A DNA stretch of 7,866 bases from SVTX01 sp045585895 (GTDB lineage: Bacteria > Bacillota > Clostridia > Oscillospirales > CAG-272), in NCBI GenBank assembly GCA_045585895.1, contig JAZMZI010000139.1, forward strand, positions 1-7,866. The letters run 5' to 3'. The notes beneath the pieces were generated by a model. The model saw only the letters and a program-made list of their open reading frames with translations. It did not search any database and was not told where the DNA came from. The translations under genes were made by a program, and so were the position numbers. Positions 1-6,002 of this stretch are shown piece after piece; the first letter of the stretch is position 1, and every line of letters begins with the position of its first letter.

Positions 1-227
1 TAAACTTTATGTCCGCTTTTTCTTTTGGCAGAAGAAGCGCAAAAGAAAAAGCTTAGCAAAAAGAAAAGCGCGTATAGGAGATTTCGCCGCGTGCGCGCGG
101 CGACCAACGCTCCGCGCGTTGGATCAGCGGTCGCTTTTTGAAAAAAGCGACGGAAAAACTTTCAAACAGACAACGTTTAACTGACCGCTAAACCCCAATT
201 TCTAAACATAATATTTAAGGATAAAAA
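1..227. repeat. hairpin-rich intergenic region upstream of mtaD
   Basis: No credible coding sequence is visible. The stretch holds four inverted repeats in a row. A 13-bp perfect A/T-rich stem has arms 15-27 and 40-52. A GC-only stem has arms 84-91 and 96-103. A 7-bp stem has arms 104-110 (CCAACGC) and 116-122. A 10-bp stem (GTCGCTTTTT) has arms 130-139 and 142-151. AGCGGTC at 126-132 is also complementary to GACCGCT at 183-189, so a larger fold enclosing the last hairpin is possible. No convincing sigma-A promoter for mtaD was found here. The composition differs sharply from the flanking gene and looks like a dispersed intergenic repeat, which is inference because only one copy is visible. 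Confidence 0.55.
179..201 (+). repeat. left copy of 23-bp inverted repeat pair flanking the gene block
   Basis: This 23-bp segment, with core TAAACCCCAATTT, matches the reverse complement of 7682-7704 at 20 of 23 positions. The last 13 bases are identical. It lies just upstream of the mtaD ribosome binding site. It could be the end of a repeat element or a regulatory motif; the sequence alone does not decide. Confidence 0.7.
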
Positions 228-1514
228 ATGAGCATTTTATTTAAAAACGTAAACCTTCCCGAATTTTGCGGATACCAAGGTACGGTAAATCTTTTGGTGA
301 AGGACAAAAAAATAGCCTATATCGGCAAAGAGATGCCTGCGGAGAACGCAGAAAAGATTATCGAAGGTAACGGAAATCTTCTTATGCCCGCGTTCTATAA
401 CACCCACTGTCACAGCGCAATGACTCTTTTCCGCGGTTACGGTGACGATCTGCCTCTGCAAAGATGGCTCAACGAGCGCATCTTTCCGGCTGAGGACAGA
501 CTTACTCCCGAAAGCGTGTATTACGGCTCTATGGTAGCGATCGCGGAAATGATAAGAAACGGTACGGTCTCCTTTTCGGATATGTATTTCTTCCTTGACG
601 ATACCGCAAGGGCGGTTGAGGAGAGCGGAGTTAAGGCAAATCTTTCCCGTTCTATCGTATCATTCGATCCCGAGATCGATTGCGATAACGATTCCAGAAT
701 CAAAGAGGCTATTGACGTCTTTGACCGCTGGAACGGTAGAGCCGACGGCAGAATTAAGATCGATATGTCGCTCCACGCGGAGTATACAAACGTGGAAAAA
801 TGCGCGAGATACGTCGGTATGCTTGCGAAAGAGAGAAATACGGGTATTCAGGTTCATATTTCCGAGACTGCAAGCGAGCACGACGAGTGCATTGGACGCC
901 ACGGAGTCACTCCCACGAGATTTTTCCTTGACGCAGGCGTGCTTGACGTGCCCGTTACCGCCGCGCACTCGGTCTGGGTTGACGACGGCGACATAAAAGT
1001 TATGGCTGAAAAGGGTGTCAGCGTTGCTCACAACCCCGTCAGCAATCTGAAGCTCGGAAGCGGCATTATGCCTTATAAAAAAATGAAGGATGCGGGAGTG
1101 AATATCACTCTCGGCACCGACGGCGCGGCATCCAATAACCGTTTAAGCGTTCTTCGTGAGATGCAGTTTGCGGCTCTTATACATAAGGACAACGATCTCG
1201 ATCCTTCGGTCACTCTTGCTTCCGATATGATAAAAATTGCAACCCAAAACGGCGCAATTGCGCAGGGAAGAGAGAATTGCGGAGAGATCAAGGTCGGCAA
1301 CGCGGCAGACCTTATCCTCGTTGACCTTGGTGCTTTCAACAATATTCCGTATTACAGTTTTGAATCTGCGATCTGCTACTCTATGACCGAGGAGAATATC
1401 CTTATGACCCTCTCTGACGGTAACATACTTTACGACAGAGGCGCATACACTACCATTGATGAGGAGAAGCTCAAGAGCGAAAGCAGGAGAGTTATTGCTC
1501 ACTATTTCGATTAA
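228..1514 (+). CDS. mtaD: 5-methylthioadenosine/S-adenosylhomocysteine deaminase (amidohydrolase family)
   Basis: This cytosolic metal-dependent enzyme is predicted to deaminate methylthioadenosine and S-adenosylhomocysteine to their inosyl forms, clearing inhibitory by-products of SAM use. The 428-residue length is typical. The amidohydrolase barrel shows the metal site HCH (His60, His62), His183 in SLHAE, His210 and Glu213 in VHISE, His247 in AAHSVW and Asp298 in GTDGAASNN. These match metal ligands and catalytic residues of characterised MtaD proteins such as the Thermotoga enzyme. The motif HSAMTLFRG and the following tryptophan-containing segment are family hallmarks. The start is supported by AAGGA at 217-221, six bases before ATG. 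The gene is followed almost directly by the flippase gene, suggesting co-transcription. Other adenosine-type substrates, or a deaminase for related nucleosides, cannot be excluded because family members are often promiscuous. Confidence 0.9.
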   Translation: MSILFKNVNLPEFCGYQGTVNLLVKDKKIAYIGKEMPAENAEKIIEGNGNLLMPAFYNTHCHSAMTLFRGYGDDLPLQRWLNERIFPAEDRLTPESVYYGSMVAIAEMIRNGTVSFSDMYFFLDDTARAVEESGVKANLSRSIVSFDPEIDCDNDSRIKEAIDVFDRWNGRADGRIKIDMSLHAEYTNVEKCARYVGMLAKERNTGIQVHISETASEHDECIGRHGVTPTRFFLDAGVLDVPVTAAHSVWVDDGDIKVMAEKGVSVAHNPVSNLKLGSGIMPYKKMKDAGVNITLGTDGAASNNRLSVLREMQFAALIHKDNDLDPSVTLASDMIKIATQNGAIAQGRENCGEIKVGNAADLILVDLGAFNNIPYYSFESAICYSMTEENILMTLSDGNILYDRGAYTTIDEEKLKSESRRVIAHYFD

Positions 1515-1529
1515 AATGGGGTGTTTTGG

Positions 1530-3119
1530 GTGGCAGAAGGTATTGAAAAAGGCAAAAAACGCGATAATTTCACGTCGGGAGTTTTAATACTTTCGCTATC
1601 CGCGGTGATCGTAAAAATAATCGGACTCGTATATAAAATTCCCATGCTCCGGCTCTTGGGCAGCGAGGGCATGGGATATTTCAATTCTGCGTATGAGATA
1701 TACGCGCTTTTTTGCTCCTTTGCCACTGCGGGACTTCCCGTGGCTATGTCGGTGATGATATCCTCGGAAAAAGAGGGAGAATCGGGTGCCGCGCGCATCT
1801 TCCGCGGCGCGCTTAAGCTCTTTCTGATACTCGGTACTTTAGGTACGGCTTTGTCTTTAATATTTGCCAAGCCCTTCGCCGAATTTTTGGGAAGCCGCAA
1901 CGCCGCGGCGTCGATCTTTGCAATCGCCCCCTGCGTCCTGCTCATATGCTTGTCAAGCGCGTACCGAGGTTATTTTCAGGGCAAGGGCAGAATGTTGCCC
2001 ACAGCGGTATCTCAGGTTATCGAGGCTCTCGGTAAGCTGATACTTGGTCTGATTTTTGCCTTTATTGCTTTAAATTCGGGTGCCGATACCCCTATCGTAG
2101 CGGCTATGGCGGTGGTGGGACTAACACTTGGAACTGCGGCGTCGGCACTCTATCTCGTTATCACAAAAAGGCTTGAGAGAACTAAAAAAACGATATGCGC
2201 GGGGCAGGACTCCCACGGAGTGATCCCGAGGCTTTTGAAGATCGCCGTTCCCGTAACCCTTTCCTCGTCGGTGATAAGCGTTACGAAGGTCATTGATATG
2301 TCGATGATATTGCGCCGACTTCAATCCGTGGGGTATAGCAGCCAAGATGCATTCGCCGCCTACGGAAACTATACTACGTTAGCTCTGCCGCTTTTTTCGC
2401 TGGCGCCTGCTCTCGTAACGTCGGTAGCTATGCCGCTTATTCCCGCTTTGGGGCGAGCCGCCGCAGAGAAGGACGAGGACGAAAAATTGAGAATATGCGA
2501 GGAGGCGCTAAGACTTACCGCGTTTGTTTCAACTCCTATAGGAGTTGGACTTGCGCTTTTTGCCCGTCCTGTGCTTTCTTTGATATTTTCGGGTCAGGAT
2601 GCGGCGGTTGAAGCCACCGCGCCCCTGCTTTCGATCCTTGGTCTCTCGGTTACTATGTCCTGCCTGATCACCGTTGGAAATGCGATTTTGCAATCCTTTG
2701 GCAGACCTGTGATCCCCATAATTTCTATTGTGTCAGGCTCCCTCTTGAAAATAATTCTTGCGTTCGTTCTTATAGGAGACCCGAATTTCGGATTGCTTGG
2801 CGCGCCGATCAGTACATTTTTCTGCAACGCGTTGATCAACGCGATAAATTTTTATTTTATCGGTCGGGAGATGAAAAACGCCCCTCGCGCTCTCGGCATA
2901 ATGATCCGCCCTTTTTTTGCGGCGGCAATATCCGTAGTTCTGGCGAGGGTTGCATACAATACCTTCACCCATTGGCTGGGAGAAGGCTCGCTTATAACTC
3001 TTTGCTCGGTCGCGCTGGCGGCTGCGCTGTATTTAGCAACGTCGATCCTTTTCGGCGCAATTGGTAAGGATGAGATATCAAATCTTTTTCCAAAAGAGAA
3101 AGTTTTGAGAAATAACTGA
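1530..3119 (+). CDS. MOP-superfamily lipid/polysaccharide flippase, SpoVB/YabM type
   Basis: This polytopic membrane protein of about 529 residues belongs to the MOP exporter superfamily (SpoVB/MurJ/Wzx-like). It has hydrophobic segments along its whole length, consistent with about 14 membrane helices, after a short charged N-terminus (EKGKKRDNF). The segment KIPMLRLLGSEGMGYFN followed by TAGLPVAMS is the signature of SpoVB/YabM/YtgP proteins, thought to flip lipid-linked cell-wall or spore-cortex precursors. The substrate here is not known. Position directly before mazG equals that of yabM in Bacillus. I prefer the GTG at 1530 because GGGGTG at 1518-1523 gives a Shine-Dalgarno six bases upstream. 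An in-frame GTG at 1521 would add three residues but overlaps that site. A perfect 18-bp palindrome lies in the gene at 2530-2547. Confidence 0.88.
   Translation: MAEGIEKGKKRDNFTSGVLILSLSAVIVKIIGLVYKIPMLRLLGSEGMGYFNSAYEIYALFCSFATAGLPVAMSVMISSEKEGESGAARIFRGALKLFLILGTLGTALSLIFAKPFAEFLGSRNAAASIFAIAPCVLLICLSSAYRGYFQGKGRMLPTAVSQVIEALGKLILGLIFAFIALNSGADTPIVAAMAVVGLTLGTAASALYLVITKRLERTKKTICAGQDSHGVIPRLLKIAVPVTLSSSVISVTKVIDMSMILRRLQSVGYSSQDAFAAYGNYTTLALPLFSLAPALVTSVAMPLIPALGRAAAEKDEDEKLRICEEALRLTAFVSTPIGVGLALFARPVLSLIFSGQDAAVEATAPLLSILGLSVTMSCLITVGNAILQSFGRPVIPIISIVSGSLLKIILAFVLIGDPNFGLLGAPISTFFCNALINAINFYFIGREMKNAPRALGIMIRPFFAAAISVVLARVAYNTFTHWLGEGSLITLCSVALAAALYLATSILFGAIGKDEISNLFPKEKVLRNN
2530..2547. 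repeat. perfect 18-bp palindrome inside the flippase gene
   Basis: CAACTCCTATAGGAGTTG reads identically on both strands with no spacer. It lies within codons for the Thr-Pro-Ile-Gly-Val segment. No function can be assigned, and codon constraint could produce it by chance. Confidence 0.6.
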
Positions 3120-3147
3120 TAATAATAAATAATAAGGAAGAGAAAAA

Positions 3148-3960
3148 ATGAAAGAACAGGAAAGACAGGGTAATATCGATTACCTTTTAGGCAAAGACAG
3201 ATACGGTTTTGACGACCTCGTTTTGGTAATGCAGTTGCTTCGCGGAGAGGGCGGTTGCCCTTGGGATATGGAGCAGACCCACAAGAGCATACGCAAGGAT
3301 TTTATTGAGGAGACCTACGAGGTCATTGAGGCTATTGATACAGATGATCCCGTATTGCTTCGAGAGGAGCTTGGCGACGTGCTCCTTCAAGTTGCATTCC
3401 ACTCGCAGATAGAGAGAGAAGAGGGAAGATTTGATATATACGACGTAACCAACGACGTCTGCGCAAAGCTTATCCATCGACATCCCCACGTTTTCGGAGA
3501 GGTAAAAGTCAACAACAGTGACGACGTTTTGGTTAATTGGGATAAAATAAAGGGCGAGGAAAAGCACAGAGAAACGCTTACAGATAAGCTCCGTGCCATT
3601 CCTCCCATGCTTCCCGCACTTATGCGCGCTCAAAAGGTTGGAAAGAAGGCTTCATTCTTTGACTTCGAAACTGCCGACGCGGTTTTTGACAAGCTCTACG
3701 AGGAGATCGAAGAGGTGAGAGAGGCGATGAAGAGGGGGGAACAGGCAGAGATCGACGAGGAGATCGGAGATCTTCTGCTCACCGTTACAAGCCTTGCCAG
3801 AAAGACCAAGACCGACTCCGAGCTTGCTCTCACCAACGCGACAAACAAGTTTATAGACCGCTTTGAGATAGTGGAAAAATGCGCTCACAAAGACGGTAAA
3901 AACGTCGAAGATATGACTATGACTGAGCTTGATGCCATTTGGGACAGAATAAAACACTGA
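3148..3960 (+). CDS. mazG: nucleoside triphosphate pyrophosphohydrolase MazG
   Basis: This cytosolic, Mg-dependent all-alpha NTP pyrophosphatase converts (d)NTPs to NMPs and pyrophosphate and is thought to clean the nucleotide pool of aberrant NTPs. Two MazG domains are visible. The N-terminal one (about residues 22-118) has GGCPWDMEQTH, then EETYE (Glu54, Glu55, Glu58) and EELGD (Glu73, Glu74, Asp77), ending in HRHPHVFG. The C-terminal one (about 163-268) has EEIEEV (Glu185-Glu189) and EEIGD (Glu204, Glu205, Asp208). The 270-residue length matches stand-alone MazG. The Bacillus neighbour YabN carries an extra N-terminal tetrapyrrole-methylase-like domain, which is absent here. AAGGAAG at 3134-3140 supports the ATG. 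The 28-bp gap after the flippase suggests one transcript. No terminator is seen before the HU promoter. Confidence 0.95.
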   Translation: MKEQERQGNIDYLLGKDRYGFDDLVLVMQLLRGEGGCPWDMEQTHKSIRKDFIEETYEVIEAIDTDDPVLLREELGDVLLQVAFHSQIEREEGRFDIYDVTNDVCAKLIHRHPHVFGEVKVNNSDDVLVNWDKIKGEEKHRETLTDKLRAIPPMLPALMRAQKVGKKASFFDFETADAVFDKLYEEIEEVREAMKRGEQAEIDEEIGDLLLTVTSLARKTKTDSELALTNATNKFIDRFEIVEKCAHKDGKNVEDMTMTELDAIWDRIKH

Positions 3961-3971
3961 TTTTTGTCGAA

Positions 3972-3993
3972 ATTTGTTAAATAAATGTTAAAT
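3972..3993 (+). repeat. two tandem 11-bp repeats upstream of the HU promoter
   Basis: ATTTGTTAAAT (3972-3982) is followed directly by AAATGTTAAAT (3983-3993), identical at 9 of 11 positions. The period is about one helical turn. They sit about 35 bp upstream of the HU -35 box. They could be a binding site or simply AT-rich chance similarity. Confidence 0.4.
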
Positions 3994-4028
3994 CACATAA
4001 AATTTTTAGCTATTTTTTGTAAAAACAC

Positions 4029-4057
4029 TTGCCAAAACAAAAAATATATGTTATAAT
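4029..4057 (+). promoter_or_regulatory. strong sigma-A promoter of the HU-rqcP unit
   Basis: TTGCCA (4029-4034) and a consensus TATAAT (4052-4057) are separated by 17 bp. TG at 4049-4050 makes an extended -10. The preceding 3998-4025 is made of A and T tracts resembling an UP element. Transcription should begin near 4064, giving a leader of about 78 nt before HU. This fits the very high expression expected for HU and separates HU-rqcP from the upstream genes. Confidence 0.85.
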
Positions 4058-4071
4058 TAGCTAAACAATAA

Positions 4072-4109
4072 GTCGGACGCGTTTGAGAACAGGTTTATAG
4101 CGTCGGACG
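4072..4109 (+). repeat. direct repeat GTCGGACG in the HU leader
   Basis: GTCGGACG occurs at 4072-4079 and again at 4102-4109, exactly 30 bases apart, inside the predicted untranslated leader of HU. The second copy extends to CGTCGGACG, itself a short interrupted palindrome (CGTC-G-GACG). A role in binding a protein or in RNA folding is possible but unproven. Confidence 0.5.
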
Positions 4110-4121
4110 AAAAATAAAAAA

Positions 4122-4145
4122 ATGAAAAGAGGTTCAAAATTATGA
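4122..4145 (+). other. possible 7-codon leader ORF overlapping the HU start
   Basis: An ATG at 4122 opens a frame reading MKRGSKL and stopping at TGA 4143-4145. That stop overlaps the HU ATG (4142-4144) as ATGA. The frame contains the HU ribosome binding site (AGAGG). No clear Shine-Dalgarno precedes its ATG, so translation is doubtful. If translated, it would couple to HU. Confidence 0.25.
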
Positions 4146-4420
4146 ACAAGTTACAGCTTACAGAAGCAGTTGCAGCAAAGGCAACCGGACTCACCAAGAA
4201 GCAGGCAGCAGAGGCAGTTAACGCTGTTCTCGACGCTATCACCGATGCTCTCGCAGCAGGCGACGACGTTAAGATCACCGGTTTCGGCGGCTTTGAGGTT
4301 AAGGAAAGAGCTGCAAGAACCGGTAGAAACCCCAAGACCGGCGAAGCAGTTGAGATCCCCGCTTCCAAGTACGTTGCTTTCAGCGCAGGTTCTGCACTCA
4401 AGGACAAAGTTAACGGCTAA
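4142..4420 (+). CDS. hup: HU family nucleoid DNA-binding protein
   Basis: This small basic protein of 92 residues is predicted to dimerise, bind and bend DNA with little sequence preference and organise the nucleoid. The N-terminal helical body (about 1-45) is followed by the family signature: GFGGFEVKERAARTGRNP, then the beta-arm, with the intercalating proline in RNPKTGE, and a closing helix (SAGSALKDKVN). The start is set by AAAAGAGG at 4125-4132, nine bases upstream. Codon choice is strongly biased and unlike the neighbours: alanine only GCA/GCT, arginine only AGA, lysine almost all AAG, isoleucine ATC. This is a mark of very high expression and agrees with the strong promoter. The stop codon overlaps the rqcP start (TAATG). 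HU lies between mazG and the yabO-type gene in many Clostridia but not in B. subtilis. Confidence 0.97.
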   Translation: MNKLQLTEAVAAKATGLTKKQAAEAVNAVLDAITDALAAGDDVKITGFGGFEVKERAARTGRNPKTGEAVEIPASKYVAFSAGSALKDKVNG

Positions 4421-4662
4421 TGCGACTTGACAAATATCTGAAGGTTTCAAGAATAATCAAAAGACGAACGGTTGCAAACGACGCCTGCGATGCAGAGCAC
4501 GTAACGGTAAACGGCAGACCCGCCAAAGCGTCTTACGACGTTAAGGAGGGCGACGTTATCGTTGTCAGCTTCGGTCAGAGATCTCTTAAGGTCAAGGTGC
4601 TTGACGTAAGAGAACACGCGGCAAAGGCTGATGCAGCTTCGCTTTATGAGGTAATTGAATAA
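4420..4662 (+). CDS. rqcP: S4-domain ribosome quality-control factor RqcP (YabO)
   Basis: This 80-residue protein is nearly all S4 RNA-binding domain: MRLDKYLKVSRIIKRRTVAN starts the alpha-L fold, followed by VTVNGRPAKASYDVKEGDVI, the usual S4 core. It resembles YabO and Hsp15. B. subtilis RqcP is known to bind obstructed 50S-peptidyl-tRNA complexes and work with RqcH in alanine tailing of stalled chains; the same role is inferred here from family and synteny. Its ATG shares one base with the HU stop. The nearest Shine-Dalgarno-like AAGGA (4400-4404) is 15 bases away, so translation probably depends on re-initiation by ribosomes finishing HU. A hairpin begins 7 nt after its stop. Confidence 0.9.
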   Translation: MRLDKYLKVSRIIKRRTVANDACDAEHVTVNGRPAKASYDVKEGDVIVVSFGQRSLKVKVLDVREHAAKADAASLYEVIE

Positions 4663-4669
4663 TCGGAGA

Positions 4670-4715
4670 ATACTCCGCATATATTATACAAAGATATATG
4701 CGGAGGTATTTTTTT
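4670..4715 (+). terminator. intrinsic terminator or attenuator that contains the yabP ribosome binding site
   Basis: A 15-bp stem has arms 4670-4684 and 4694-4709, with G4705 bulged and a 9-nt loop. It is followed by seven T residues (4709-4715), as in an intrinsic terminator. The 3' arm contains GGAGG (4702-4706), the only good Shine-Dalgarno for yabP, whose ATG (4716) follows the T-tract immediately. When folded, the structure should both stop transcription after rqcP and hide the yabP start signal. Whether it terminates fully or partly cannot be read from sequence. Confidence 0.75.
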
Positions 4716-4988
4716 ATGAATGAGATGGGTGAATCTGCCCACGCCTTTTCATCACGCGGCAGAGAGGGAATTGCGATCAGTGGCGTTCTTGACGTGATAA
4801 GCTTTGACGATCGCGGAATTTTGACCGAAACGCTCTGCGGCAGTATGGCGATCGAGGGCGAGGGATTACATATTACGGTCTTGAATATCACCGAAGGAAA
4901 GGTGACGGTAGAGGGAAAGATCAGCGCGGTCTACTATTTTGAAGACAGACCAAAGCAGAAAAAGGGGCTTTTCGGTAGGAAGGAATGA
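4716..4988 (+). CDS. yabP: sporulation protein YabP
   Basis: This 90-residue protein is of the YabP/YqfC family, found in endospore formers and made in the mother cell under sigma-E in Bacillus. The family core is present as GVLDVISFDDRGILTE, GEGLHITVLNITEGKVTVEG and a final ISAVYYFED, predicted to form a small all-beta domain. A charged tail (KQKKGLFGRKE) follows. The biochemical role is not established in the family. I choose ATG 4716 because GGAGG lies nine bases upstream. An in-frame ATG at 4698 would add MRRYFF but starts inside the hairpin stem and lacks a ribosome binding site. The stop overlaps the yabQ start by four bases (ATGA), so the two are translationally coupled. Confidence 0.9.
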   Translation: MNEMGESAHAFSSRGREGIAISGVLDVISFDDRGILTETLCGSMAIEGEGLHITVLNITEGKVTVEGKISAVYYFEDRPKQKKGLFGRKE

Positions 4989-5623
4989 TAGGACTTACAC
5001 AAAGAGAAGTGATATCCCTTATACTCAATTCCTTTTTGTGCGGCGTTTGCTTTGGAGTTATATACGACTTCGTAAGGGCGTTTAAAATGCTTTGCGGAGT
5101 GAGGTACGGCAATCGAAGTGAAGATGCGGATAACGAAGGGTCGAGGGTTCTTGCCGTGTTTTTGTTTGCGGTAACGGTCATTACGGACGTAGTCTTCTGG
5201 GTTGCGGCGGGTGTAGCCTCTATAATTCTTATCTACGGCTCGGGGGGAGTATTTCGAGGTCTTACGTATTTTTGTATGGCGGCGGGATTTTTGTTCTATT
5301 ATTTCACGCTTGGTTCAGTCGTACTTAAATTGAATAAGAAACTCACCGATATTATAAAGAAAATATTGGGTAGGGTGGCAAGGGCGGCGGCAAAAAAAGC
5401 GAGTGGTGCGGTGGGCGGTATTATTTCGCTTTACCACTTGACAATAGGAAGAATTTTTGATAAAATATTAGATAGTGTAAAGCACGGAAGTGAAAAAAAG
5501 CAGGAGTCTTTGTCCGATGTTGAGGTCGGTGAGGATGAGCGCGGAGAGGAGGACGTCGTATATGTTGACGGAGGAAAAGGATACAGGCGCGAAGGACGTA
5601 TCAGCTTCGGAAAAAGGGAATGA
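4985..5623 (+). CDS. yabQ: spore cortex biosynthesis protein YabQ
   Basis: This 212-residue membrane protein belongs to the YabQ family, which in Bacillus is needed to build the spore cortex and acts in the outer forespore membrane. The N-terminal motif LILNSFLCGVCFGVIYDFVR, with helix 1 at about 8-30, is characteristic. Two further membrane segments lie at about 55-83 and 92-114. A basic amphipathic region (118-160) and a charged, acidic and glycine-rich tail follow. The tail (193-212) is encoded by DNA that also encodes the start of divIC and is probably poorly constrained. The ATG overlaps the yabP stop. AGGAAGG at 4977-4983 is close by, so coupling is likely. Confidence 0.88.
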   Translation: MIGLTQREVISLILNSFLCGVCFGVIYDFVRAFKMLCGVRYGNRSEDADNEGSRVLAVFLFAVTVITDVVFWVAAGVASIILIYGSGGVFRGLTYFCMAAGFLFYYFTLGSVVLKLNKKLTDIIKKILGRVARAAAKKASGAVGGIISLYHLTIGRIFDKILDSVKHGSEKKQESLSDVEVGEDERGEEDVVYVDGGKGYRREGRISFGKRE

Positions 5624-5963
5624 CGCGGAACGCGACCTTACGGCAAAAAATCTCGGTAAGTCAATAAAAAAGGGAGTTGCTACCCCTTATGCGAGGGTTC
5701 TTCTCAGAATAGTTCTTACCGTTCTTGTGGTAAGCTCTCTCGGGCTTTTTGCGACGGGAGTAATGAGGTACACCTACCTTATGCGCGAGAAGGCGGCACT
5801 TGAGGAAAAGCTCGACGCGTTGAGCGAAGAGGTCGAGGAGCTGCAGTATTTGGTAGATCATCCTATAGATAAAGAGTATATCGTTCGCATGGCAAAGGAG
5901 AAGCTGGGTCTTAATCTGCCCGGAGAAATAGTGTATTATAATGAATCCAACGATAAAAAATGA
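5562..5963 (+). CDS. divIC: cell-division protein DivIC (FtsB-like septum formation initiator)
   Basis: This 133-residue bitopic divisome protein is predicted to pair with FtsL and DivIB at the septum and help activate septal peptidoglycan synthesis. It has a charged cytoplasmic N-terminus (1-44), one membrane helix (about 46-67), a coiled coil (about 73-98; KAALEEKLDALSEEVEELQ) and the conserved extracytoplasmic end (PIDKEYIVRMAKEKLGLN, then PGEIVYYN). The frame is open upstream to an ATG at 5490. I choose ATG 5562 because a full AGGAGG (5547-5552) lies nine bases before it and the size then matches B. subtilis DivIC. This start overlaps the end of yabQ by 62 bases in another frame. The stop codon lies in the terminator stem. 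Confidence 0.9.
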   Translation: MLTEEKDTGAKDVSASEKGNDAERDLTAKNLGKSIKKGVATPYARVLLRIVLTVLVVSSLGLFATGVMRYTYLMREKAALEEKLDALSEEVEELQYLVDHPIDKEYIVRMAKEKLGLNLPGEIVYYNESNDKK

Positions 5964-5990
5964 GAATTGCGGAGCAATTCTCATTTTTTT
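5955..5990. terminator. bidirectional intrinsic terminator between convergent operons
   Basis: A perfect 10-bp stem, TGAGAATTGC (5961-5970) with GCAATTCTCA (5974-5983), has a 3-nt loop. A run of six A precedes it and seven T follow. It therefore works as a terminator on either strand: for divIC (plus) and for the AEC permease (minus). It includes the divIC stop codon. Confidence 0.93.
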
Positions 5991-6002
5991 ATTAAATTCA
6001 GG

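Noticed and set aside
205..216. AT-rich TAATAT/CATAAT as a -10 box for mtaD
   Set aside because: No -35 box at 16-18 bp, and transcription would start on or next to the ribosome binding site at 217-221.
1..227. SAM/SAH or purine riboswitch before mtaD
   Set aside because: Inverted repeats are present, but no conserved core of a known riboswitch class could be recognised by eye.
660..1031. Minus-strand open frames within mtaD
   Set aside because: They lie wholly within a gene with all catalytic motifs intact and show no recognisable domain or start signal.
4057..4407. Long open frame on the minus strand opposite HU and its leader
   Set aside because: It is the complement of a strongly supported HU gene, has biased low-complexity Ser/Ala content and no ribosome binding site.
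4685..4692. TATACAAA resembling a sigma-E -10 element (CATACAnT) upstream of yabP
   Set aside because: No matching -35 element lies at the expected distance; the nearest ATA is about 23 bases away instead of 16-18. The sequence is also the loop of the terminator-like hairpin.
5490..5561. Upstream 24-codon extension of divIC from ATG 5490
   Set aside because: No Shine-Dalgarno precedes 5490, and it would extend the protein beyond the usual length with sequence that only mirrors the yabQ tail in another frame.
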